This document shows, in pieces, positions 16,650 through 24,920 of a DNA stretch of 64,000 bases; the stretch's first letter is position 1; every line of letters begins with the position of its first letter. Under the pieces are notes generated by a model. The model did no database searches and was not told the DNA's origin. It saw only the letters and a list, made by a program, of their open reading frames with translations. Made by a program: the position numbers and the translations under genes. Source of the stretch: an uncultured Clostridia bacterium (GTDB lineage: Bacteria; Bacillota; Clostridia; Oscillospirales; Acutalibacteraceae); NCBI GenBank assembly GCA_946555465.1, contig CAMNST010000004.1:62001-126000 (forward strand), given 5' to 3'.

Positions 16650-19445
16650 ATGGATTATAACCAGACACTTAATTTACCAAAAACCGAATTCCCGATGAGA
16701 GCAGGACTTCCCACAAGAGAAGGCGAATTTCTTGCCCGTTGGGAAGCAAATGACCAGTACAGAAAACTTATGAAAGTAAATGAGGGCAAACCGCTTTTCG
16801 TGCTTCACGACGGACCTCCTTATGCTAACGGTGATATTCATATCGGTCACGCACTCAATAAAACTCTTAAAGATTTTATTGTAAGATATAAAAATATGAC
16901 CGGTTTTCAGTCACCGTTTGTTCCGGGATGGGATACCCACGGTCTGCCGACCGAACTTGCTGCAAGAAAAAAGGCAGGAATCAGTGCAGAAAGCAATATC
17001 TCTGATCTTGAACTCAGAAAAATCTGCCGTGATACAGCACTCGGATATGTTGATCTTCAGAGAGAGTCTTTTAAAAGACTCGGAATTATTGCAGAGTGGG
17101 ATAAACCTTATATTACTCTTAATAAAGAATTTGAAGAAGAACAGATAAAAGTATTTGCAACTATGGCATCAAAAGGCTATATCTATAAGGGATTAAAGCC
17201 GGTATACTGGTGTGCCGATTGTAATACCGCTCTTGCAGAGGCTGAAATCGAGTATGCCGAGGATCCTTGCCATTCCATTTATGTTAAGTTTAATGTAACA
17301 GACGATATGGGCAAACTTACCGCTATGGGTGCCGATTTGTCAAAAACATATTTTGTTATCTGGACAACAACAACATGGACTCTTCCTGCAAACGTTGCAA
17401 TCTGCGTTGGTCCTAATTATGAATATTCTCTTATTAAATCAGGCGATGAATATTATGTTATGGCAACTGATCTTGCACCTGCCGCTATGGAGGCAAAAGG
17501 TGTAAGTGATTACGAAACAGTAGGCATTATCAGAGGTTCTGAACTTGAATATATGAAAACGCAGCATCCGTTTATTGACCGTTCATCACTTGTTATTGTG
17601 GGCGATCACGTAACTCTTGAAAGCGGTACCGGCTGTGTTCATACTGCACCGGGTCACGGTGTCGACGACTTTATTGTTTGTAAAAAATATCCTGAAATTC
17701 CTATTGTTGTTCCTGTTGATGCAAAAGGAAGACTTACTGAAGAGGCAGGTCAGTTTGCAGGTCTTACAACCGAAGAGGCAAACAAACCTATTGCAATGCA
17801 TCTTGACGAGATTGGTGCATTGTTTGCACTCAAGAAGATTGAACACCAGTATCCTCACTGCTGGAGATGTCATAAGCCTGTTATTTTCCGTGCAACAAGC
17901 CAGTGGTTCTGTTCTGTTGACGATTTTAAGGCTGCTGCTGTTGAGGCTGCAGAAGATGTTAAATGGTATCCGGAATGGGGAAAAGACAGACTTCAGTCAA
18001 TGGTTCAGGAAAGAGCAGACTGGTGTATTTCACGTCAGAGAAAATGGGGCGTTCCTATTCCAGTTGTTTATTGTCAGGATTGCGGTAAAGAAATCATTGA
18101 TAATGACGTTATGATGAAAATCTCTAAAATATTCGGCGAAGAAGGTTCAGATGCATGGTATGCCCATGACGCTGAATATTTCCTTCCTGACGGGTTCAAA
18201 TGTCCTCACTGCGGTAGTGATAAGGGCTTTGATAAAGAAAAAGATATTATGGATGTTTGGTTTGATTCAGGCTCGTCACATGCGGCCGTTTGCAAAAACA
18301 GACCTTATCTTAAAACACCTGCCGATGTTTATCTCGAGGGTGCCGATCAGTACAGAGGCTGGTTCCAGTCATCTCTTTTAACATCTGTTGCAGGCGGCGG
18401 AAAGGCTCCGTACAAGCAAATTATCACCCATGGCTGGACTGTTGACGGCGAGGGAAAGAAGATGTCAAAATCCCTCGGTAACGGTATTGATCCCCAGGAG
18501 ATTGTAAGCCAGTATGGCGCAGATATTCTTCGTCTTTGGGTTGCAAGTGCAGATTATCATGCAGATATACGTATCAGTAAGGAAATTCTCAAACAGATTT
18601 CAGATAACTACCGAAAACTCAGAAATACTGCAAGATACTGCCTTGGAAATCTTTATGATTTTGATCCTGACAAGGATATGGTAGAAAATGATAAACTTGA
18701 AGAACTTGATAAATATGCACTCATGAAACTTGATGAAGTTATCAAAACAGCAAGAGCAGCATATGAAGAGTATGATTATCACACTGCGGCTTATGCTATG
18801 CATAACTTCTGTGTTGTATCTATGAGTAACTTCTATTTTGATGTTCTTAAAGACAGACTTTATACTTCTGCTCCTGCAAGTGCAACCAGAAGAGCAGCCC
18901 AGACTGTTCTTTATAAAGTTCTTGATGCACTTACTCTTCTTCTTACACCTATTCTTGCTTATACTGCTGATGAAATCTGGCTTGCAATGCCTCATGATTC
19001 AGGCAGAAATCCTGAATCACCGCTCTTTAATGAAATTCCAAATGCTGATTTTATTGAAGCAGATGATGAATTTATTGCAAAATGGGATAAAATTCAGGCT
19101 GTGAGAGTTGATGTTCAAAAAGCACTTGAACTTGCAAGAAATGAAAAAATTATCGGTAAACCGCTTGAAGCAAAGGTTTCTCTCTTTGCAGACGGTGAAC
19201 TTTATGATTTCTTAAAATCTGTTGAAAATGATTTACCTGAAATTTTCATTACTTCATATGTTTCTGTAGAAAACGGAGAAGGCGATGTAAAGGGTGAAGT
19301 TGAGGTCCTTTCAGTTTCTGTTTCAAAGGCAGAAGGCGAAAAATGTGAACGCTGCTGGAAATATTCAAAAACTGTAGGTTCTGATGAAAAACACCCGACT
19401 CTTTGTTCCTGCTGTGCAGATGTTATGAAAGAAATCGGAGAATAA
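16650..19445 (+). CDS. ileS: Isoleucyl-tRNA synthetase
   Basis: A 931-residue class I synthetase of bacterial type. HIGH motif in DIHIGHALNK, KMSKS in GKKMSKSLGNG, the large CP1 editing domain between them (with WTTTTWTLPAN and GTGCVHTAPGHG), an anticodon-binding domain, and a C-terminal zinc finger with CERCW and CSCC. It charges tRNA-Ile and edits valine. The start has TAAGGAG 8 bases upstream. No T-box leader is visible in the 23 bp before it, so it is likely cotranscribed from sepF-divIVA. Confidence 0.97.
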   Translation: MDYNQTLNLPKTEFPMRAGLPTREGEFLARWEANDQYRKLMKVNEGKPLFVLHDGPPYANGDIHIGHALNKTLKDFIVRYKNMTGFQSPFVPGWDTHGLPTELAARKKAGISAESNISDLELRKICRDTALGYVDLQRESFKRLGIIAEWDKPYITLNKEFEEEQIKVFATMASKGYIYKGLKPVYWCADCNTALAEAEIEYAEDPCHSIYVKFNVTDDMGKLTAMGADLSKTYFVIWTTTTWTLPANVAICVGPNYEYSLIKSGDEYYVMATDLAPAAMEAKGVSDYETVGIIRGSELEYMKTQHPFIDRSSLVIVGDHVTLESGTGCVHTAPGHGVDDFIVCKKYPEIPIVVPVDAKGRLTEEAGQFAGLTTEEANKPIAMHLDEIGALFALKKIEHQYPHCWRCHKPVIFRATSQWFCSVDDFKAAAVEAAEDVKWYPEWGKDRLQSMVQERADWCISRQRKWGVPIPVVYCQDCGKEIIDNDVMMKISKIFGEEGSDAWYAHDAEYFLPDGFKCPHCGSDKGFDKEKDIMDVWFDSGSSHAAVCKNRPYLKTPADVYLEGADQYRGWFQSSLLTSVAGGGKAPYKQIITHGWTVDGEGKKMSKSLGNGIDPQEIVSQYGADILRLWVASADYHADIRISKEILKQISDNYRKLRNTARYCLGNLYDFDPDKDMVENDKLEELDKYALMKLDEVIKTARAAYEEYDYHTAAYAMHNFCVVSMSNFYFDVLKDRLYTSAPASATRRAAQTVLYKVLDALTLLLTPILAYTADEIWLAMPHDSGRNPESPLFNEIPNADFIEADDEFIAKWDKIQAVRVDVQKALELARNEKIIGKPLEAKVSLFADGELYDFLKSVENDLPEIFITSYVSVENGEGDVKGEVEVLSVSVSKAEGEKCERCWKYSKTVGSDEKHPTLCSCCADVMKEIGE

Positions 19446-19455
19446 AAACAAATTA

Positions 19456-19485
19456 AAGGCACACTGAAATATTTCAGTGTGCCTT
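19456..19485. terminator. Perfect 30-bp palindrome after ileS
   Basis: AAGGCACACTGAAAT is followed directly by its exact complement, a 15-bp perfect inverted repeat without spacer. The trailing bases are TTAGGG rather than a T-run, so termination may be partial; it lies 11 bp before lspA. A protein-binding palindrome is the alternative. Confidence 0.55.
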
Positions 19486-19496
19486 AGGGTGATTAT

Positions 19497-19985
19497 GTGA
19501 AGATAATTAAAAACAAAAATCTGTGGTCGGTTGTGATGATGGTTTTGATTATTGCTTTTGACCAGGTTACAAAATATTTGGCAAAACTATATCTTTACGG
19601 CAAAGAAGCAAAAACTTTTATTAAAGGAATTGTTGAGTTTGTTTATGCTGAAAATACAGGTGTGGCCTTTTCAATGCTGAGCGGCGGCAGATGGTTTTTT
19701 ATTGTGCTTACTGCTGCGGTTTCAATAGGTTGTCTTATTTTTATGTATAAAGGCAAACCTCAAAAGGATTTATGGCTGTTCTGGACCCTTGGTGTTATTG
19801 TTTCAGGCGGTATAGGCAATCTTATTGACAGGGTTTTTCTTGGCTATGTAATTGATTTTATAAATCCTGTTTTTGTTGATTTTGCCGTGTTCAATATTGC
19901 TGACTGTGCGGTAACTCTCGGTACTGCAAGTTTAATCGTTTATCTTATTTCTGATATGTTCAAAAAGGAGAAGAAAAATGAGTGA
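19497..19985 (+). CDS. lspA: Lipoprotein signal peptidase (signal peptidase II)
   Basis: A 162-residue membrane aspartyl protease with four predicted membrane helices. Conserved blocks: FDQVTKYLA near the start, AENTGVAFS, GGIGNLIDRV and FAVFNIADCAV; the aspartates of NLIDR and NIADC are the catalytic pair. It removes signal peptides from lipid-modified prolipoproteins after Lgt, which is also encoded in this window. GTG is used as start, with AGGGTGA upstream. It overlaps the pseudouridine synthase gene by 8 bp. Confidence 0.95.
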   Translation: MKIIKNKNLWSVVMMVLIIAFDQVTKYLAKLYLYGKEAKTFIKGIVEFVYAENTGVAFSMLSGGRWFFIVLTAAVSIGCLIFMYKGKPQKDLWLFWTLGVIVSGGIGNLIDRVFLGYVIDFINPVFVDFAVFNIADCAVTLGTASLIVYLISDMFKKEKKNE

Positions 19986-20901
19986 GCATATTGGAATAGA
20001 AATTTCTGATTTAAATGCAAATCAAAGAATTGATAAATTTCTGAGTGATAACCTGAATGGTTTTACACGAAATGCCATAGCAAAACTTATAACCGAGGGA
20101 AATGTTACCGTAAACAAAACCGTGATTTCTAAAAATTATAAATGCAAAAAGAATGATTTGATTGAAGTTCATATTCCTGATGCAAAACCGCTCGATGTGG
20201 CGGCGGAAAATATTCCTCTTGACATTGTTCATGAGGACGGGGATTTGCTTGTTGTAAACAAACCAAAGGGTATGGTTGTTCACCCGGCAGCAGGAAATTA
20301 TGACGGAACGCTTGTTAATGCACTTCTTTATCATTGCAAAGATAGTTTGAGCGGAATTAACGGCGTTATCCGGCCCGGTATTGTTCACAGAATTGATAAG
20401 GATACTTCGGGACTGCTTATTGTGGCTAAAAATGATGCGGCTCATTTAAGTCTTGCACAGCAGATTAAAGAACATTCCTTTCACCGTGCATATCAGGCGG
20501 TATGCTACGGAAATATAAAAAATGACAGCGGTACGGTTCATCAGCCTGTAGGACGTCATCCTAAAGACAGAAAAAAGATGGCTGTTACAGATAAAAATTC
20601 AAAAGATGCGATAACGCACTTTGAGGTTCTAAAAAGATACAATGGTTTTACGCATATCAGGTGTATTCTTGAAACCGGAAGAACCCATCAGATAAGAGTT
20701 CATATGGCATATACAGGACATCCGCTTGCCGGTGATGCTGTTTATGGACCTAAAAAAGTTATAACTTCCCTTAACGGCCAATGTCTTCATGCCGGTGAAA
20801 TAGGTTTTGTTCATCCGAAAAGCGGTGAATATCTTGAGTTTAAAAGTGAACTGCCTGATTATTTTACAACTTTTTTAAGAAAACTTGAAAACCAAATTTA
20901 A
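19978..20901 (+). CDS. RluA/RluD-family 23S rRNA pseudouridine synthase
   Basis: A 307-residue enzyme with an N-terminal S4 RNA-binding domain (residues about 15-75) and a catalytic domain. GIVHRIDKDTSGLL holds the catalytic aspartate; ETGRTHQIRVHM and GHPLAGDAVYG are family motifs. RluD-type members modify helix 69 of 23S rRNA, but the target cannot be read from sequence. Its ATG lies within the end of lspA, as in many Firmicutes, so the two are translationally coupled. Confidence 0.93.
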   Translation: MSEHIGIEISDLNANQRIDKFLSDNLNGFTRNAIAKLITEGNVTVNKTVISKNYKCKKNDLIEVHIPDAKPLDVAAENIPLDIVHEDGDLLVVNKPKGMVVHPAAGNYDGTLVNALLYHCKDSLSGINGVIRPGIVHRIDKDTSGLLIVAKNDAAHLSLAQQIKEHSFHRAYQAVCYGNIKNDSGTVHQPVGRHPKDRKKMAVTDKNSKDAITHFEVLKRYNGFTHIRCILETGRTHQIRVHMAYTGHPLAGDAVYGPKKVITSLNGQCLHAGEIGFVHPKSGEYLEFKSELPDYFTTFLRKLENQI

Positions 20902-20922
20902 TTTTAAATTTATGGAGAAACT

Positions 20923-21786
20923 ATGGAAAAAACTTTTGAAAACTGGCTTGTTGTTTCGGATATAGACGGAACACTGAATAACAAAATCAGAAAACTTCCG
21001 AAAAGAAATTATAATGCAATCAAAAAGTTTACGGATTTAGGCGGTAATTTTACTCTTGCCTCGGGCAGACTTCAGTCAAGTCTTGAACGAAATTACAACA
21101 GAATAACTCCAAATCAGCCTGCTATTGTTTTAAACGGTGCAGGAATATATGACTATAATGAGAGAAAAATGCTCTGGCGCAATACAATCGGCGAAAAGGG
21201 CAGAGAATTTGTAAGATATATATCAAAAGAGTTTGATGATGTTTTTAAGAGTGTTGATATAGGCGTTTATTTTGACGACTATGTTTATATTGTTAAAAGC
21301 GGTTTGTTTTCAAAATGCACAATGTATTTTGACAAGGCAAAGCATGAGTATGTAAAATCTATAGATGATATTCCCCAGGATGGATGGATGAAAGTTATTT
21401 TCTGGTCAAATCCTGTTACGATAAACAAACTTCACGAACTGATTTCAAATATGGAAAATCCTGATGCAAACTTTATGTCTTCATCCATTTTTTCCCTTGA
21501 AATGCTCCAGAAAGATACCCACAAAGGCGTCGGCATAATGAGACTTGCCGATATGCTTGGTATTGAAAAAAGCCATGTTGCTGCAATAGGCGATTATTAT
21601 AACGACTGGGATATGCTTAAAACAGTAGGTCTTCCTGCCTGTGCGGGTCAGGCCCCGAAATCGATACATAAAATATGTAAATACGAGGCTTGCCACTGCA
21701 ATGACGGCTGTGTTGCCGATTTGCTCGAATATATTATGAGCGGCAGAGCAGAAGAGGATATGGCAAAAGAAGTTTTACAAAAATAA
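20923..21786 (+). CDS. HAD-superfamily (Cof-type) phosphatase
   Basis: A 287-residue HAD subfamily IIB hydrolase. Motif I is [11 protein letters not shown] (nucleophile and acid aspartates), motif II lies around LASGRL, the lysine of motif III is in the KVIFW region or near KDTHKGVG, and motif IV is [10 protein letters not shown]. The C2-type cap lies in the middle. Such enzymes dephosphorylate sugar phosphates, flavin or PLP precursors; the substrate is unknown. It follows the pseudouridine synthase by 21 bp with TGGAGAA as ribosome site and precedes nfo by 11 bp, one operon. Confidence 0.88.
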   Translation: MEKTFENWLVVSDIDGTLNNKIRKLPKRNYNAIKKFTDLGGNFTLASGRLQSSLERNYNRITPNQPAIVLNGAGIYDYNERKMLWRNTIGEKGREFVRYISKEFDDVFKSVDIGVYFDDYVYIVKSGLFSKCTMYFDKAKHEYVKSIDDIPQDGWMKVIFWSNPVTINKLHELISNMENPDANFMSSSIFSLEMLQKDTHKGVGIMRLADMLGIEKSHVAAIGDYYNDWDMLKTVGLPACAGQAPKSIHKICKYEACHCNDGCVADLLEYIMSGRAEEDMAKEVLQK

Positions 21787-21797
21787 AGAGGTTTTTT

Positions 21798-22628
21798 ATG
21801 CTTACAATCGGTGCACATTTAAGTTCATCAAAAGGTTATACCGCAATGCTCAGACAGGCGGAGGAGATAGGCGCAAACACTTTTCAGTTTTTTACCAGAA
21901 ATCCGCGCGGCGGCACAGCAAAGGCGATTGACGAAAAAGATATTGAAACTTTTTTGGCTTTAATGGAAGAAAAAAATTTTCCTGTTATACTGGCTCATGC
22001 TCCGTATACGCTTAATTGCTGCAGTGCAAAACCCGAAGTAAGAGAATTTGCGCTTAATACTTTCGCAGATGATTTAAGAAGAATGGAGTATACGCCTAAC
22101 CAACTTTACAATTTTCACCCGGGTTCGCATGTGGGTCAGGGCGAAGAAAAGGGAATTGAACTTATTGCAGAAACACTTAACCGTGTTTTGTTTAAGGATA
22201 TGACAACTACGGTTCTTCTTGAAACAATGGCAGGCAAGGGCTCCGAAATAGGTAAAACTTTTGAAGAACACAGATCTATAATTGACAGGGTTGAATACAG
22301 TGACAAAGTCGGAGTATGCCTTGATACATGCCATATCAGCGATGGCGGTTATGATATTGTTCATAATCTTGATGGTGTTCTTGATGAATTTGACAGAGTT
22401 ATCGGAATTGACCGTCTTAAAGCAGTGCATCTGAATGATTCAAAGAATCCGATAGGTGCTCACAAAGACAGGCATGAAAAAATCGGAGAAGGTTATCTCG
22501 GTAAAGAAACTTTTAAAAAAATTATAAATCATCCGAAATTAAAGCATCTTCCGTTCTTTCTTGAGACACCGAATGAACTTGACGGATACGCAAGGGAAAT
22601 AGCGCTTTTAAGGTCGCTTTACAAATAA
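21798..22628 (+). CDS. nfo: Endonuclease IV (AP endonuclease)
   Basis: A 276-residue TIM-barrel AP endonuclease with the tri-zinc site residues in [32 protein letters not shown] and [16 protein letters not shown]. It nicks 5' of abasic sites in base-excision repair. The N-terminal [11 protein letters not shown] is typical. It is slightly shorter than E. coli Nfo but complete. It is the last gene of the plus-strand block before a bidirectional terminator. Confidence 0.95.
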   Translation: MLTIGAHLSSSKGYTAMLRQAEEIGANTFQFFTRNPRGGTAKAIDEKDIETFLALMEEKNFPVILAHAPYTLNCCSAKPEVREFALNTFADDLRRMEYTPNQLYNFHPGSHVGQGEEKGIELIAETLNRVLFKDMTTTVLLETMAGKGSEIGKTFEEHRSIIDRVEYSDKVGVCLDTCHISDGGYDIVHNLDGVLDEFDRVIGIDRLKAVHLNDSKNPIGAHKDRHEKIGEGYLGKETFKKIINHPKLKHLPFFLETPNELDGYAREIALLRSLYK

Positions 22629-22658
22629 TAAAAAGATAATTAAATATATAAAGATAAA

Positions 22659-22695
22659 AAAAGAGCAGAGTTCATTATCAGAACTCTGCTCTTTT
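22659..22695. terminator. Bidirectional terminator between nfo and the 45-aa gene
   Basis: Perfect 15-bp stem AAAAGAGCAGAGTTC / GAACTCTGCTCTTTT with a 7-base loop. Read leftward it is followed by a run of Ts, read rightward by TTTTC, so it can end both convergent units. Confidence 0.9.
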
Positions 22696-22745
22696 CAGAA
22701 AGTACAGAACAATGAAATTATTTAGAAAATTTTTGAAATAAAAAA

Positions 22746-22883
22746 TTATGTTCTTAAAACTGCAAAACCAAGGTCGATTGCTCCACCTAAAATCTTTTTT
22801 GTTTTTTTCATACCTAAAGTTTCTGCGAACCAAAGAAGAATAAGTGCAACGAGGATTGCAATGATTAAAGTTTTTTCAGACAT
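22746..22883 (-). CDS. Small single-pass membrane protein, 45 aa
   Basis: A short gene with sequence MSEKTLIIAILVALILLWFA at its start, one membrane helix (about residues 6-21), then a basic segment with KKTKK and a second mildly hydrophobic stretch. The ribosome site AAGGAGG lies 8 bases before ATG 22883, a SigA promoter precedes it, and the bidirectional terminator follows. All three signals support a real gene. It diverges from oadG-oadB, so a small regulatory or accessory subunit of that pump is possible but unproven. Confidence 0.72.
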   Translation of the reverse strand: MSEKTLIIAILVALILLWFAETLGMKKTKKILGGAIDLGFAVLRT

Positions 22884-22909
22884 AAAACAACCTCCTTCTT
22901 GTTAATAAT

Positions 22910-22937
22910 ATTATATACTATTTTAAAAATAAATCAA
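22910..22937 (-). promoter_or_regulatory. Promoter of the 45-aa membrane gene
   Basis: Minus strand TTGATT (22937-22932), 16-bp spacer, TATAAT (22915-22910), about 27 bp before the start codon. Confidence 0.6.
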
Positions 22938-23042
22938 GTAATTTTATACAATTTGACAGAAATGAAAAATTTTTCAAATTTCGTTGAAATCTATTATAAT
23001 ATGTTTTATAATATCAACGAATTATTTATAATGGGGGAATTT

Positions 23043-23543
23043 GTGGTGAGTCCGATTTTACTGGTTACCGCCAGTGATAGTGGTACATTTACAGCAACAG
23101 TTGTTATTGCCGGAATTAGTATTGTTATCGGTGTTTTATTGCTTTTAATTTTAGTATTTAATCTTTTCGGAAAAATTGTTCCGATTATTGAAGTGAAAAC
23201 AAAAGCAAGAGAAGAAAAAAGGGCTGCAAGAAAAGCCGAAAGAAAAGCAAAGAGAGCAGCAAAAAAAGCAGCAAAGAAGGCGGCTGAAAAGCAGCCTGAA
23301 CAAACAGAAGAGGTTTTGCCTGCTGTATCATCTGCTGATATAAAAAGCGGATCGGTAACACAAAAACCGTCTGTCCCTGTTGTTGAACCGGGAATAAGCG
23401 GCGAAGTGGTTGCTGCTATTACCGCAGCGGTTGTTGCCTGTGAGGGCGGCACAGCGGTTATTAAATCAATAAAAAAGAAAAATGTTGCAGGCCGAAATCC
23501 TTGGGCATATGCAGCAACTTATGATAACACGAGACCATTTTAA
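23043..23543 (+). CDS. OadG-like gamma subunit of a sodium-pump decarboxylase
   Basis: A 166-residue protein from GTG 23043 (GGGGGA upstream; GTG 23046 is equally possible). One N-terminal membrane helix (VVIAGISIVIGVLLLLILVF) is followed by an alanine/lysine-rich charged linker and a C-terminal amphipathic segment ending GRNPWAYAATYDNTRPF. This layout (helix, Ala/Lys linker, conserved Trp near the end) is that of OadG/MmdD subunits, which hold the membrane complex together. It is followed 15 bp later by the beta subunit. A longer frame back to 22899 has no ribosome site and is unlikely. Confidence 0.78.
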   Translation: MVSPILLVTASDSGTFTATVVIAGISIVIGVLLLLILVFNLFGKIVPIIEVKTKAREEKRAARKAERKAKRAAKKAAKKAAEKQPEQTEEVLPAVSSADIKSGSVTQKPSVPVVEPGISGEVVAAITAAVVACEGGTAVIKSIKKKNVAGRNPWAYAATYDNTRPF

Positions 23544-23558
23544 AAGGAGGAGATATTT

Positions 23559-24791
23559 ATGGAAATACTTCAGGGCGTTTGGGAAGTTATAGTAAGTATC
23601 TTCTCAAATTCGGGATATGCCTATTTCTTTACCGCTGACGGCGGTCTGAAGAATCTTGTAATGATTGGGGTTGCCTTTTTCTTCCTTTGGCTTGGAATCA
23701 AAAAAGGTTTTGAACCTCTTCTTATGATACCAATAGCATTTGGTATGCTCCTTGCAAATTTGCCGGGTGCAAACCTTGCCGTTCAGTATCACGATTTGCA
23801 AGGGTTTATTGAACTTGTTGCCCGTAACCGGGTGTGGGATGAGGCAGCAGAAACGTGGATAACAGGTCTTACACCGGGACTTATGGATTTCCTGTATTTT
23901 GGTGTTAAAGCCGGAATTTATCCTCCGCTCATTTTCCTCGGTATTGGTGCTATGACCGATTTTGGTCCGCTTATTGCAAATCCGAAGAGTTTTATTCTCG
24001 GTGCGGCAGCACAGTTTGGTATTTTCTTCACATATGTAGGTGCAATTCTTCTTGGATTTGCACCTAATGAAGCTGGCTCTATCGCAATTATAGGCGGTGC
24101 AGACGGACCGACGGCAATTTTTGTAACATCAATGCTTGCTCCCGAACTTTTGGGAACTATAGCGGTGGCTGCATATTCATATATGGCACTTGTTCCTGTA
24201 ATACAGCCGCCGATTATGCGAGCACTTACGACGAAAAAAGAACGTTCTGTAGTTATGGAAAATCTTCGCCCTGTTTCAAAAATGGAAAAGATTTTATTTC
24301 CTATCGCTGTAACAGTTGTTGTTTCACTTCTTCTTCCCGATGCAGCATCTCTCGTGGGTATGCTTATGCTTGGTAACCTTCTGAAAGAAAGCGGAAGAAC
24401 AGAGCGTATAGCAAAGGCTGCTCAGAATGAACTTATGAACATAATTACAATTATGCTTGGTATTTCAGTTGGTGCAACAACTTCTGCAAAAACATTCCTT
24501 ACATGGGCTACACTTAAAATTGTTGCTCTCGGACTTATTGCTTTTGCACTCGGTACAGCCAGCGGTGTTATCTTTGGTAAACTTATGTATATCTTTACTA
24601 AAGGAAAAATCAATCCGCTTATTGGTGCTGCAGGCGTATCTGCCGTTCCTATGGCTGCCCGTGTTGCGCAGAAAGAGGGTCAAAAAGTTAATCCTTCAAA
24701 CTTCCTTCTTATGCATGCTATGGGACCGAATGTTTCGGGCGTTATCGGTTCAGCAGTTGCAGCAGGTATTCTGCTTACACTTCTCAGATAA
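23559..24791 (+). CDS. oadB: Sodium-translocating decarboxylase beta subunit
   Basis: A 410-residue polytopic membrane protein with about 9-11 hydrophobic segments. GGADGPTAIFVTSML contains the sodium-site aspartate of OadB/MmdB/GcdB proteins; LGFAPNEA and the C-terminal MHAMGPNVSGVIGSAVAAG are also conserved. The beta subunit couples decarboxylation of carboxybiotin to sodium export. Neither the biotin carrier nor the carboxyltransferase alpha subunit is adjacent, so the substrate (oxaloacetate, methylmalonyl-CoA or glutaconyl-CoA) is open. The start has AAAAGGAGGAG. Confidence 0.93.
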   Translation: MEILQGVWEVIVSIFSNSGYAYFFTADGGLKNLVMIGVAFFFLWLGIKKGFEPLLMIPIAFGMLLANLPGANLAVQYHDLQGFIELVARNRVWDEAAETWITGLTPGLMDFLYFGVKAGIYPPLIFLGIGAMTDFGPLIANPKSFILGAAAQFGIFFTYVGAILLGFAPNEAGSIAIIGGADGPTAIFVTSMLAPELLGTIAVAAYSYMALVPVIQPPIMRALTTKKERSVVMENLRPVSKMEKILFPIAVTVVVSLLLPDAASLVGMLMLGNLLKESGRTERIAKAAQNELMNIITIMLGISVGATTSAKTFLTWATLKIVALGLIAFALGTASGVIFGKLMYIFTKGKINPLIGAAGVSAVPMAARVAQKEGQKVNPSNFLLMHAMGPNVSGVIGSAVAAGILLTLLR

Positions 24792-24807
24792 AAGCAAAAA
24801 TTCTTAT

Positions 24808-24853
24808 CGGTCGGGGGAACTCAGTTATGAGTATGCCCTCCGACCGTTTTTTT
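24808..24853 (+). terminator. Terminator of oadG-oadB
   Basis: Stem CGGTCGG (24808-24814) with CCGACCG (24840-24846), partly extended by GG/CC, followed by TTTTTTTG. Confidence 0.85.
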
Positions 24854-24920
24854 GCCCTTTATCTTGATTTTATTTTTAATTTATATTAAACTTGATTTAA
24901 CAATCAAAGGAGGTATATTT

